Shown here: one piece after another, positions 1 to 5,602 of the stretch | Layout of the letters: each line of letters begins with the position of its first letter | How positions within the stretch are numbered: position 1 is the stretch's first letter | Assembly (NCBI GenBank): GCA_003695045.1 | Contig: RFJB01000022.1 | Coordinates: 1 to 5,602, forward strand | Direction: 5' to 3' | Source of the DNA: Candidatus Woesearchaeota archaeon | Lineage (GTDB): Archaea; Nanobdellota; Nanobdellia; Woesearchaeales; J091 | DNA length: 5,602 nucleotides | Notes under the pieces: generated by a model | Databases searched by the model: none | What the model saw: the letters and a program-made list of their open reading frames with translations, nothing else | What the model was told of the DNA's origin: nothing | Made by a program: the position numbers and the translations under genes

Positions 1-590
1 GAGCCGTTGAAGAACCAGCCGGCTGTGCCGTAATAGCTCTTAATGACAAGGGCTGCTGCCCCCAGAAGAAGCGCATACCTTATTGCGTTGCGGTGCTTCA
101 CGATGAAGAGCGGAACTCTCATCCTTTTTTTCACAACCGCGGACTGAAGGTCCTGGAACCTGCCGAGAGGACAAAAGTTGAAGCACCAGTGCCTGTTGTC
201 AAGGTTCTGGACGAGCATTGTTGGAAACAGCAAGGCCCTTGTTTCGCCCCAGGGACATCTTCTTGGGCATACACGGCAGAACAGGAAAGGGACTTTGTAC
301 GGGCATTCAAGAAATGGAAGAAGCCCTATGGGAATGAAAAACAGGTAGTAAAAGTCCCTCAGAGAGTGTTTTTCAGGAAGTCGCGCTTTTATGTCAAGCG
401 CGTGAAGCACCACGATGACAAAGCCGGCAATTGCAAGGAAGAATATCAGGAAATAATATGTGTGGGTCCAGAAGAAGGATGCGTTTCCCGTCAGGTCGAG
501 AGCTGCCAGCCCGAGGAAAACAGCGAGCGCTATCAAAAAGCTCTTTACGAGTGCTTCGCGCCCCGATTTGGTGGCTTTTTTCACCGCCAT
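1..590 (-). CDS. Membrane-bound 4Fe-4S protein (Fer4_5/NapH-like), partial, C-terminus beyond window
   Basis: Read on the minus strand from ATG at 590, an uninterrupted frame of 196 codons runs off the left edge, so the C-terminus is missing. Seen: hydrophobic segments at about residues 15-34, 45-65, 80-95 and 170-184, and a cytoplasm-like loop with two cysteine motifs, CRVCPRRCPWG (105-115) and WCFNFCPLGRFQDL (135-148). The CxxxCPWG and CxxxCPLG pattern is that of membrane ferredoxins of the NapH/FixG/Fer4_5 type, which pass electrons within or across the membrane. That role is an inference; the partner is unknown. It lies 30 bases after the stop of the spermidine-synthase-like gene on the same strand, so co-transcription is likely. 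Start: GGGGG at 591-595 touches the ATG, too close to act as its ribosome site, but is 6 bases from an in-frame GTG at 584. The true protein may start at GTG, two residues shorter. Confidence 0.85.
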   Translation of the reverse strand, partial: MAVKKATKSGREALVKSFLIALAVFLGLAALDLTGNASFFWTHTYYFLIFFLAIAGFVIVVLHALDIKARLPEKHSLRDFYYLFFIPIGLLPFLECPYKVPFLFCRVCPRRCPWGETRALLFPTMLVQNLDNRHWCFNFCPLGRFQDLQSAVVKKRMRVPLFIVKHRNAIRYALLLGAAALVIKSYYGTAGWFFNG

Positions 591-620
591 CCCCCTGCGT
601 GCCTGTTGATAATGGGTTAT

Positions 621-2756
621 TTATTTTTTGTGAAAGCTCACCGTGAGAAGCAGCCCGCTGATAATGTTCAGGAAGCCTGCAGTCAGGGCTGTTCCCGCAA
701 TTCCGATTGCGGGAAGCAGGAGGGTCGCGGCGAGCAATGATCCCGCTGCAGAGCCGACAAGGTCTGCCGAGTATGTTTCTGCAGCCGCATGTCCTGCTTT
801 TGTTTCCTGCTCGCGAAGGGTTGCTATGAGGGAGAACTCAAAGCCCATGATGAATGCCAGCACGAAGGAGAGGGCTGAAAAGTAGAGGTGAATCAGAATC
901 CCCGAGTCCAGCGAATAAGCACGCCTTGAGAAGAAGGGGAGCGCAAGCATTGAGAATGCGATGAGCATTTCGAGAACGACAATTGCGCTGTTTCTTTTTT
1001 TCCTGACTTTCTGGCACGCGGCTCCGGCTGCGAGCCCGAGCATGAACACGGAAACGAGAAGCCCTGTCATCTTGTAAAGTTCGCCGTAAACTGCCTGGTA
1101 AGCAACAAGTATTATGAGTTCTCCTGTGCTTCCTGCAAATCCGCTTGTGAACAGCGCGAATGATTTCGGGTTGAGTGTTTTCAGGTAGAGCAAAAGAGCC
1201 ACTGCCATAATGAAGAGGTAGAGTGAGTAGTTCTCCTGGAAGTGGGAGAGCCAGTACTTGAGCGCGTGCTCAAACGCTACGGGTTTGAAATCGCTGTTGA
1301 CTGGCGATTTTTCCATTCCGTTTGTTATTGCCTGCTGAAGATGGCTTTTTCTTTCGCTGCTCAACTCCGAGTCAATGAATTCCGGAATGAAGTACTGGTT
1401 TTCTCCTGCAATGGAAGCGTTTCTGAGAAGCCCCGGAATGTTGCCGTTCAGCTGCCCGTCGGAAGCGAGGAAGTAAACCCTTCTGCCCGGAAGCGCAATC
1501 ACGTTTTGAAACACTGCTGAGAGCGTTTTGTATGTTGCGCCGAGAAACTCTTCCGCTTCACTGCTGTAGTAGTTTGCTGATGGAATAGTGGGGACCGAGA
1601 GAACGCCTCTTGGAGAAAGGACGCGTTTGGTTTCCGCGAAGAACTCTTTTGTGAAGTACCTGTTCAGGGCGATGCTTGAAGGAACGGGGAAGTCAAGGAG
1701 AACAACGTCGTACTTCTGCTTGTGTTTCTTCACGAACCTTCTCGGGTCGTCAATGACGACGTTCTGTTCCGACAATGAGAAGCCGGGCATGAACAGGCGT
1801 GCAGCTTTTATTATGCTCCTGTCATGCTCCAGATAGTCAATCTGCTCAACATCGTGATACTTTCTGACTTCTGATGCCGTTCCCTTTCCCGCTCCTCCCA
1901 GGAGGAGGACTCTCTTCGCAGATGGTCTTTGAAGCATTGCGTAATGCGCTGTTTCTTCCCTGTCTTCTACGCCGGGGCTGTAGAAGAGGGGGATTCTGTT
2001 TTCGTACACGGTTGTTTGCGAGGACCTTTTCGCAACTGCTATTCTCCCGTAGGGGCTTTCCTCCTGAAGGACAAGCTTCTGTTTCGGGAACAGCTGCTTT
2101 GACGTCTGGAGATACGGGTTGATGATAAAGAGCAGAACGAAAAGAGCTGCCAGCGCAATGTGAGATAGCTTGAGTTTGCCGGCAACGAGGTATGAAGAGA
2201 TTGCAAGAGCGATTCCGAGGATGGCTGATGTCTGAAGCGGCTTGAATAACTCAAGAAGAAGGAATGTAAACAGGATTCCCCCGAGAACAGAGCCGATTGT
2301 GTCGGCAAGGTATGTTCTGGAAACAGCATGCTTTCCCGCTCCTTTTTTCCATTCTCTGCTGATGAGCGTGAACAGCATTCCTGAAATCAGGCAGTAGGGA
2401 AGAAGCACAAGAATGCTTGCGAGAAGCACAAAGACGGGGCTTGCCATTGCTCCGGATGGAAGCATTAACGGCAATAACATTCTGGCAGTCATGATTGCGG
2501 CTGCCGGCGTCACTGACAATGCAAGAAGCAGGTAAGAGGCAATGCCTGCTTTTTTTGGTTTTTTCCCGAGATGAGAGCCGAATGCCGTAATCAGAAGCCA
2601 GTTCCCGAGAATAATCCCAATGACAAGCTCGTTGCCCTGAAATATGTTCAGGAACTCCCTGATGAGAAGTATTTGCGTTATGATGCTTGCAGTTCCGACT
2701 GCAAGAGCAGCCATGAAGAGTTTTCCGCCTTCGCCTTTGAAGTAAGGCCGTTGCAT
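621..2756 (-). CDS. Fused polytopic membrane / spermidine-synthase-like (SAM-fold) protein
   Basis: 711 residues from ATG at 2756. The frame stays open to another ATG at 2807 (728 residues), but the shorter start is preferred: neither start has a ribosome site, a TATA-like box lies about 27 bases before 2756, and the extra stretch is AT-rich like a promoter. Layout: about seven membrane segments (residues ~12-214), a spermidine-synthase-like Rossmann domain (~228-433), a polar linker, then about seven more membrane segments (~509-708). Motifs: REFLNIFQGNEL (33-44) and LNRYFTKEFF (364-373), both hallmarks of bacterial and archaeal fused spermidine-synthase membrane proteins; the SAM-site loop GGAGKG (287-292) and EHD (310-312). 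The enzyme motif GGGDGG has lost its Asp, and DxxDP reads DFPVP (355-359), lacking the second Asp. Aminopropyl transfer is therefore doubtful; SAM or another nucleoside may still bind. Substrate unknown. The 4Fe-4S gene follows in the same direction. Confidence 0.85.
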   Translation of the reverse strand: MQRPYFKGEGGKLFMAALAVGTASIITQILLIREFLNIFQGNELVIGIILGNWLLITAFGSHLGKKPKKAGIASYLLLALSVTPAAAIMTARMLLPLMLPSGAMASPVFVLLASILVLLPYCLISGMLFTLISREWKKGAGKHAVSRTYLADTIGSVLGGILFTFLLLELFKPLQTSAILGIALAISSYLVAGKLKLSHIALAALFVLLFIINPYLQTSKQLFPKQKLVLQEESPYGRIAVAKRSSQTTVYENRIPLFYSPGVEDREETAHYAMLQRPSAKRVLLLGGAGKGTASEVRKYHDVEQIDYLEHDRSIIKAARLFMPGFSLSEQNVVIDDPRRFVKKHKQKYDVVLLDFPVPSSIALNRYFTKEFFAETKRVLSPRGVLSVPTIPSANYYSSEAEEFLGATYKTLSAVFQNVIALPGRRVYFLASDGQLNGNIPGLLRNASIAGENQYFIPEFIDSELSSERKSHLQQAITNGMEKSPVNSDFKPVAFEHALKYWLSHFQENYSLYLFIMAVALLLYLKTLNPKSFALFTSGFAGSTGELIILVAYQAVYGELYKMTGLLVSVFMLGLAAGAACQKVRKKRNSAIVVLEMLIAFSMLALPFFSRRAYSLDSGILIHLYFSALSFVLAFIMGFEFSLIATLREQETKAGHAAAETYSADLVGSAAGSLLAATLLLPAIGIAGTALTAGFLNIISGLLLTVSFHKK

Positions 2757-2778
2757 GTTTTTTAATGAAAAAAGGCAA

Positions 2779-2786
2779 CTAATAAA
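2779..2786 (-). promoter_or_regulatory. TATA-like box of the spermidine-synthase-like operon
   Basis: On the minus strand this reads TTTATTAG. Its centre is about 27 bases from the ATG at 2756, the distance expected between an archaeal TATA box and the transcript start, so the mRNA would begin at or next to the start codon (leaderless). No Shine-Dalgarno sequence precedes 2756, which agrees. A second candidate, TATTTAAGG, overlaps the cbiM TATA box near 2836-2844 but would suit only the longer start at 2807. Confidence 0.5.
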
Positions 2787-2836
2787 TCTTGTGAAGAACG
2801 CCGGCATTGATTATGAGTTCGTGGCAAAGGGCAAAC

Positions 2837-2844
2837 CTTAAATA
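2837..2844 (+). promoter_or_regulatory. Archaeal TATA box for cbiM
   Basis: CTTAAATA, preceded by GCAAAC as a possible BRE (TFB site). Its centre predicts a transcript start near 2866-2868, giving a leader of about 23 bases that contains the GAGGTG ribosome site. Confidence 0.65.
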
Positions 2845-2876
2845 GTTCTTCGCTCAGCAACAGATTAACACAAAAA

Positions 2877-2882
2877 GAGGTG
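2877..2882 (+). promoter_or_regulatory. Ribosome binding site of cbiM
   Basis: GAGGTG, 8 bases before the ATG at 2891. It supports the start that gives the metal-binding Met-His N-terminus. Confidence 0.75.
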
Positions 2883-2890
2883 TTTGGCAT

Positions 2891-3757
2891 ATGCACACTC
2901 CTGATGGTTTTATCACAAGCTGGGTTTGCGTGGCAATGATTCTCTTTTCTCTCGGCTTCCTCGCAAGGGCAGTTGCTGTTGTGAGAAAGTCAATGACGAA
3001 AAAGAAAATGCTTGAGATGTCTGCTGCTGCATCAGTCATTTTCGCTCTTCAGATGCTGAACTTCCCTGTTACTAACGGCACTTCAGGGCATTTCATCGGC
3101 GCTGCTTTCTCGGCGTTCCTCTTTGGTCCTGAAGCAGCTCTCATTGTTCTTGCTTCAGTCATAGTTGTCCAGTCCCTTGTTTACGGCGACGGCGGGATTC
3201 TCGCTATCGGGGTGAACACTTTCAACATGGCTGTTGTCGGAGTTTATGCCGCGCATTACGCAAGAAAGGCGGGCATCTTTGCCGGCTCGGTTGCAAGCGT
3301 TATTGCATCAGCCTTGAGTGCTGCGTTTTTCATCGGAATAAGCGGCACGATAAAGCTCTCCCTTGTTGTGCCTGCAATGTTGAAAGCTCACATTCCCATC
3401 GCGTTGGGAGAAGCGCTCATCACAGTGGCTGCAGTCCCGCTGTGGAATGCTCTCATGAAAAGCAATCCTGATTTGCTGTCTTCTGCAAAGAAGGCGGTTC
3501 TTTTTTCCCTCGCGCTCTGCTCCTTCCTCCTCATTGTGTTTGTTCCTGTTGCGTCTTCAAGCCCCGACGGCTTGGAGTCAGTTGCAATGCAACTTGGATT
3601 TTTTGAGAAGGCAGTCAGCATTTCCCCGAGCCCTCTTGCTGGCTACACCTTCATGGGAGCTGCCTCAACCATCGCGGTTGTTGCGAGCGGGCTTGTCGGC
3701 GTGCTTCTCTCGTTCGGGCTTTCCTACAGCATGTCGATAGGCAGGGTTAAACAATAA
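2891..3757 (+). CDS. cbiM: CbiM-type Co/Ni ECF transporter component with C-terminal PDGLE (CbiN/NikN-like) domain
   Basis: 288 residues; a membrane substrate-binding component of an energy-coupling-factor transporter for cobalt or nickel. Seen: the N-terminus MHTPDGF matches the family's MHxxDG, in which the N-terminal amine and His2 bind the metal. FALQMLNFPVTNGTSGH (51-67) ends in His67, the further ligand known from NikM/CbiM structures, and YGDGGILAIGVNTFNM (98-113) is another family block. About six membrane segments lie in residues 8-218. Residues 221-229 read ASSSPDGLE, then SPLAGY (246-251) and a last membrane helix (~255-276): a PDGLE domain, which replaces separate CbiN/NikN. Start is fixed by the family N-terminus and GAGGTG at 2877-2882, 8 bases upstream. 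No CbiQ or CbiO gene follows; the energising subunits must lie elsewhere, or the protein works alone, as reported for some CbiMN pairs. Cobalt versus nickel cannot be decided from sequence. Confidence 0.95.
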   Translation: MHTPDGFITSWVCVAMILFSLGFLARAVAVVRKSMTKKKMLEMSAAASVIFALQMLNFPVTNGTSGHFIGAAFSAFLFGPEAALIVLASVIVVQSLVYGDGGILAIGVNTFNMAVVGVYAAHYARKAGIFAGSVASVIASALSAAFFIGISGTIKLSLVVPAMLKAHIPIALGEALITVAAVPLWNALMKSNPDLLSSAKKAVLFSLALCSFLLIVFVPVASSSPDGLESVAMQLGFFEKAVSISPSPLAGYTFMGAASTIAVVASGLVGVLLSFGLSYSMSIGRVKQ

Positions 3758-3758
3758 T

Positions 3759-3766
3759 TTTATATA
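3759..3766 (+). promoter_or_regulatory. Archaeal TATA box for the thioredoxin-like gene
   Basis: TTTATATA, a consensus-grade archaeal TATA box one base after the cbiM stop codon. The predicted transcript start near 3788 leaves a leader of about 12 bases carrying GGTGG. The gene can therefore be expressed apart from cbiM. Confidence 0.7.
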
Positions 3767-3800
3767 GTAAAGTTCCGCGCCGTGTTGATTTGGTGGTTAT

Positions 3801-4178
3801 ATGGGCAGCAGGAAGAGCTCTGACAGCAAGTATTTTCTTTACGGTTCTCTAATAATCATAATTGCAGTTGCTGCATATGCGCTCATACCGAGAAACTCTG
3901 GACCCGGCAAGTTTGACGACCTTGCAAAGTGCCTTTCCGAGAAGGGCACGGTCATGTACGGCACTGAGTGGTGTCCGCACTGTAAGGAGCAGAAGAAGAT
4001 GTTCGGAAGTTCTTTTCAGTATGTCAATTATGTCGACTGCGACAGGCAGAGGGAAGCCTGCCTTAGGGAGGGAGTCAATGGTTATCCGACGTGGAAGTTT
4101 GCTGACGGCTCAACGGCAGAAGGTACAACTTCACTTTACACTCTTGCCCAAAGGTCTGGTTGCACGCTTTCTTCTTAA
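3801..4178 (+). CDS. Membrane-anchored thioredoxin-like protein (VKOR-type Trx domain, CPHC)
   Basis: 125 residues: a short basic N-terminus (MGSRKSSDSK), one membrane helix (~11-29) and a thioredoxin-like domain (~38-121). The charge pattern predicts the domain faces outside. The active site is WCPHC (57-61) and the cis-proline loop is GYPTW (94-98). The sequence around the active site (AKCLSEKG, MYGTEWCPHCKEQKKMF) resembles the thioredoxin domain often fused to VKOR, the membrane quinone-linked disulfide reductase/oxidase, but no VKOR helices are present. Further cysteines at 44, 80, 87 and 121 could form a second disulfide relay; C80/C87 sit where VKOR-linked domains often carry an extra pair. 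Likely role: thiol-disulfide exchange on secreted proteins, reoxidised or reduced by a VKOR or DsbD-like partner encoded elsewhere (inferred). Its TATA box and GGTGG ribosome-like site (3792-3796) suggest independent expression from cbiM. Its last 48 bases overlap the convergent GH15-like gene. Confidence 0.88.
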   Translation: MGSRKSSDSKYFLYGSLIIIIAVAAYALIPRNSGPGKFDDLAKCLSEKGTVMYGTEWCPHCKEQKKMFGSSFQYVNYVDCDRQREACLREGVNGYPTWKFADGSTAEGTTSLYTLAQRSGCTLSS

Positions 4179-5477
4179 TTCTTCTTTCATTAGAATTGCG
4201 TAACCGTATTCCGCGTGGCTCCACGACAGTGGAAGGGCAAAATTTATGAAGCCTCGCCTTGCTTCTTTTCTCAAATTCTTCCTTGTTTTCTGATATGCAT
4301 TTCTCATGTTTATCAGCTCTTCAACCACGCAGTCAAAGTCGTAGTTGTCAACCATTATGCTCGGGTCAAATTCCTTCTGAAAGTCGAGCCCTGATTTCCA
4401 TTCGTCCCTCATAAAGTCCGTGAAGCGCTGCGGCGTCGTAATGTGTTCAGGAATGTATCCCTTGCTTGACTTGTACCTGTCAATCTCTCTGAGTATTTTG
4501 TTTGCCTTTATCATCCTGCCGTTGGCAAGGTAATACTGCGCAATGATTGCGGAGTACTGCATCCAGGGTCCTGAGCCTGCATGAGAGTGCCTCGCGAGGT
4601 CGCGAACATTGGGAAGGTACCGCTGGTAAAGTCCCAGTTCAGGATCCCACAGTTTTTTCTCCGCATACCGAACAGCGTTCACAAGAGCTCTGCTTTTTGT
4701 GTCATACTCAAAGTAGTAGGGGCTCGCAAGAGTTACATCAGCCCGGAAGTCAATCTTTCCGTTGAAGTGAATGCGGGCAACATAACGCTTGTTGCGGATA
4801 AACTGCCTGAGGTTTTCTGAGAAGGAATTCATGAAGTCCTGCACGGGTCTGCATGCTGTCTTCGCCCTGTAAAGCTCCCCTACCTGAACGAGGTTTTTCA
4901 GAGCCTTGTAGTATGCCATGTTCGTCCAGAGAGTGTATCCTGTTTCAAGAGATGATTCATGACATGATGTCGTGCTTCTGAACAAACCTGTGCTCTCATC
5001 ATATATGTTCTCTCTGGCAAATTCAAAGCCCTTCAACATTGCCTCAACATACTTCTTCTTTTGTAGCCGCCTGCCAAGATGCTTTCTGGCAATAAGATAG
5101 TCGCCCAGCAGAATTATGCCGTGCGCAGTGTTGTCTTCCTGCTTGTAAAGTGAGCGTTCTTTGCCGTATTCGTTGTACTTTTGACCCCACCTTCCTTCCT
5201 TGGACTGAACGCTTCTTGTGAATTTGGCTATGCCCCTCAGAATTTCGTAGGCTTTTTCCACGAAAAGCCCTCTCTCGATGAGAGCCTTGAGAAATCTTGC
5301 TACAGCCATTGCATCCCTTACATAGAATGAGGGATACCTGCTCTGCTTGTAAGTGGCGAGAATTATCTTTCCCCTTCTCGTGTCGTAGACATGGCGGGCG
5401 ATGATGTTCAGGTGGAAAGAGAGTTCTTTCATAAGAGGATCAGTGCGCTTCTTCAGATTCTTATTTCGGGAAGTCAT
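4131..5477 (-). CDS. GH15-like glycoside hydrolase (glucoamylase/trehalase-like), intracellular
   Basis: 448 residues, no signal peptide or membrane helix, so cytoplasmic. Family-type blocks in order: YPSFYVRDA (48-56), WGQKYNEYG (97-105) and QEDNTA (113-118), which resemble the substrate-pocket motifs of GH15 (alpha/alpha)6-barrel enzymes; LETGYT (177-182), where E178 is a candidate for the general acid; GSGPW (301-305); GYIPEHI (340-346), where E344 fits the catalytic base; and PLSWSHAEY (416-424), the usual barrel end. Between the last two lies an insertion of about 70 charged residues (347-415). Known GH15 members cut alpha-glucosides, dextran or trehalose; the substrate here cannot be read from sequence, and trehalase or oligosaccharide glucoamylase activity are equal options. 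Start is firm: AGGAGGA (5483-5489) lies 5 bases before ATG, with a TATA box upstream. The last 15 residues are encoded opposite the end of the thioredoxin-like gene. Confidence 0.87.
   Translation of the reverse strand: MTSRNKNLKKRTDPLMKELSFHLNIIARHVYDTRRGKIILATYKQSRYPSFYVRDAMAVARFLKALIERGLFVEKAYEILRGIAKFTRSVQSKEGRWGQKYNEYGKERSLYKQEDNTAHGIILLGDYLIARKHLGRRLQKKKYVEAMLKGFEFARENIYDESTGLFRSTTSCHESSLETGYTLWTNMAYYKALKNLVQVGELYRAKTACRPVQDFMNSFSENLRQFIRNKRYVARIHFNGKIDFRADVTLASPYYFEYDTKSRALVNAVRYAEKKLWDPELGLYQRYLPNVRDLARHSHAGSGPWMQYSAIIAQYYLANGRMIKANKILREIDRYKSSKGYIPEHITTPQRFTDFMRDEWKSGLDFQKEFDPSIMVDNYDFDCVVEELINMRNAYQKTRKNLRKEARRGFINFALPLSWSHAEYGYAILMKEELRRKRATRPLGKSVK
4168..4189 (+). terminator. T-rich tract, possible archaeal terminator of the thioredoxin-like gene
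   Basis: A T-rich, hairpin-free stretch spans the stop codon of the thioredoxin-like gene (TTTCTTCTTAATTCTTC and on). Archaeal transcription often ends in such pyrimidine tracts. It also lies inside the GH15-like coding region on the other strand, so its composition may partly reflect that protein's codons. Confidence 0.3.
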
Positions 5478-5482
5478 GTTGC

Positions 5483-5489
5483 TCCTCCT
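5483..5489 (-). promoter_or_regulatory. Ribosome binding site of the GH15-like gene
   Basis: On the minus strand this reads AGGAGGA, 5 bases before the ATG at 5477. It decides against the internal Met16 as start. Confidence 0.8.
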
Positions 5490-5512
5490 GTGTTTTTCTT
5501 AAACAAACAATA

Positions 5513-5602
5513 TCATATATAAATTTCATTCAGCAGATTCTTGACTTTGGAAACAAAAAGAGCCGCCTTAATTCTTAACTGTTCAGCATCACTGTTTGAA
5601 AA
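5513..5602 (-). CDS. Possible 3' end of an upstream gene (partial, unrecognised)
   Basis: From the right edge, one minus-strand frame stays open for 29 codons and ends at TGA (5513-5515); the other two minus frames close within it. The peptide ends in VSKVKNLLNEIYI and looks like an amphipathic helix. It is too short to identify. If real, the GH15-like gene's TATA box begins at the base next to this stop, the same arrangement as cbiM followed by the thioredoxin gene. An open frame this short arises by chance fairly often, so this is tentative. Confidence 0.35.
   Translation of the reverse strand, partial: FSNSDAEQLRIKAALFVSKVKNLLNEIYI
5516..5523 (-). promoter_or_regulatory. Archaeal TATA box for the GH15-like gene
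   Basis: On the minus strand this reads TTTATATA, with TGAAA just upstream as a possible BRE. The predicted transcript start is near 5493-5495, giving a short leader of about 16 bases that holds the ribosome site. Confidence 0.7.

Larger units (their letters stand above)
2757..2890. promoter_or_regulatory. Divergent intergenic control region
   Basis: 134 bases between the leftward spermidine-synthase-like gene and rightward cbiM. It holds both promoters described separately. The AT-rich core at 2837-2847 is partly symmetric (CTTAAATAG against CTATTTAAG), so one TBP site could serve either direction. I see no clear operator palindrome, riboswitch (including no recognisable cobalamin element) or small gene. 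Confidence 0.5.

Noticed and set aside
93..740. Plus-strand open frame of 215 codons
   Set aside because: It is antisense to the 4Fe-4S protein and to the end of the spermidine-synthase-like gene. Its product is low-complexity, rich in Cys, Lys and Glu with no family motif, while the minus strand encodes clear membrane helices and cysteine motifs.
1374..1515. Frameshift or gene break in the linker of the spermidine-synthase-like protein
   Set aside because: The frame is continuous and both flanking membrane/enzyme parts are in phase; the weakly conserved polar stretch is better explained as a linker.
2251..2778. Minus-strand open frame of 175 codons
   Set aside because: It is a shifted frame inside the spermidine-synthase-like gene; the product is rich in Arg, Ser, His and Cys without membrane segments or motifs.
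2757..2890. Cobalamin riboswitch upstream of cbiM
   Set aside because: The region is only 134 bases including both promoters, the predicted cbiM leader is about 23 bases, and no B12-box-like sequence was seen.
3862..4203. Plus-strand open frame of 113 codons overlapping the thioredoxin-like gene
   Set aside because: It lies out of frame with the CPHC protein, is Arg/Ser-rich, and has no ribosome site or known domain.

Overview
The window reads as archaeal genomic DNA. Protein starts follow either Shine-Dalgarno sequences (AGGAGGA, GAGGTG) or no ribosome site at all, and AT-rich boxes of the archaeal TATA type (TTTATATA, CTTAAATA) sit where TBP/TFB promoters are expected. The proteins also fit: a CbiM-type metal transporter component, a VKOR-type membrane thioredoxin, an intracellular GH15-like enzyme of archaeal style and a membrane-embedded spermidine-synthase-like protein. 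GC content is moderate. I cannot name the lineage from sequence alone; a DPANN or other uncultivated archaeon is a guess.

Layout. Positions 1-590 (minus) hold the first ~196 codons of a membrane 4Fe-4S protein that runs off the left edge. Directly upstream on the same strand, 30 bases away, is a large fused membrane/spermidine-synthase-like protein (621-2756), so the two probably form one operon. A short divergent control region (2757-2890) separates them from a plus-strand pair: a cbiM-type Co/Ni ECF transporter component carrying a C-terminal PDGLE domain (2891-3757), then a membrane-anchored thioredoxin-like protein (3801-4178) with its own TATA box right after the cbiM stop. A GH15-like glycoside hydrolase (4131-5477, minus) converges on the thioredoxin gene, and the two coding ends overlap by 48 bases. 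The last ~90 bases on the minus strand are open in one frame and may be the 3' end of another gene.

How the genes may relate. CbiM imports cobalt or nickel. The thioredoxin-like protein probably works in disulfide chemistry outside the membrane. The 4Fe-4S protein probably carries electrons in the membrane. The spermidine-synthase-like protein has an SAM-dependent fold between two related membrane halves, but it lacks acidic residues expected of a true aminopropyltransferase. The GH15-like enzyme is the only clear carbon-metabolism gene. No mobile element, CRISPR array, tRNA or rRNA was seen. The point that most deserves follow-up is the unexplained pairing of the spermidine-synthase-like membrane protein with the membrane 4Fe-4S protein.
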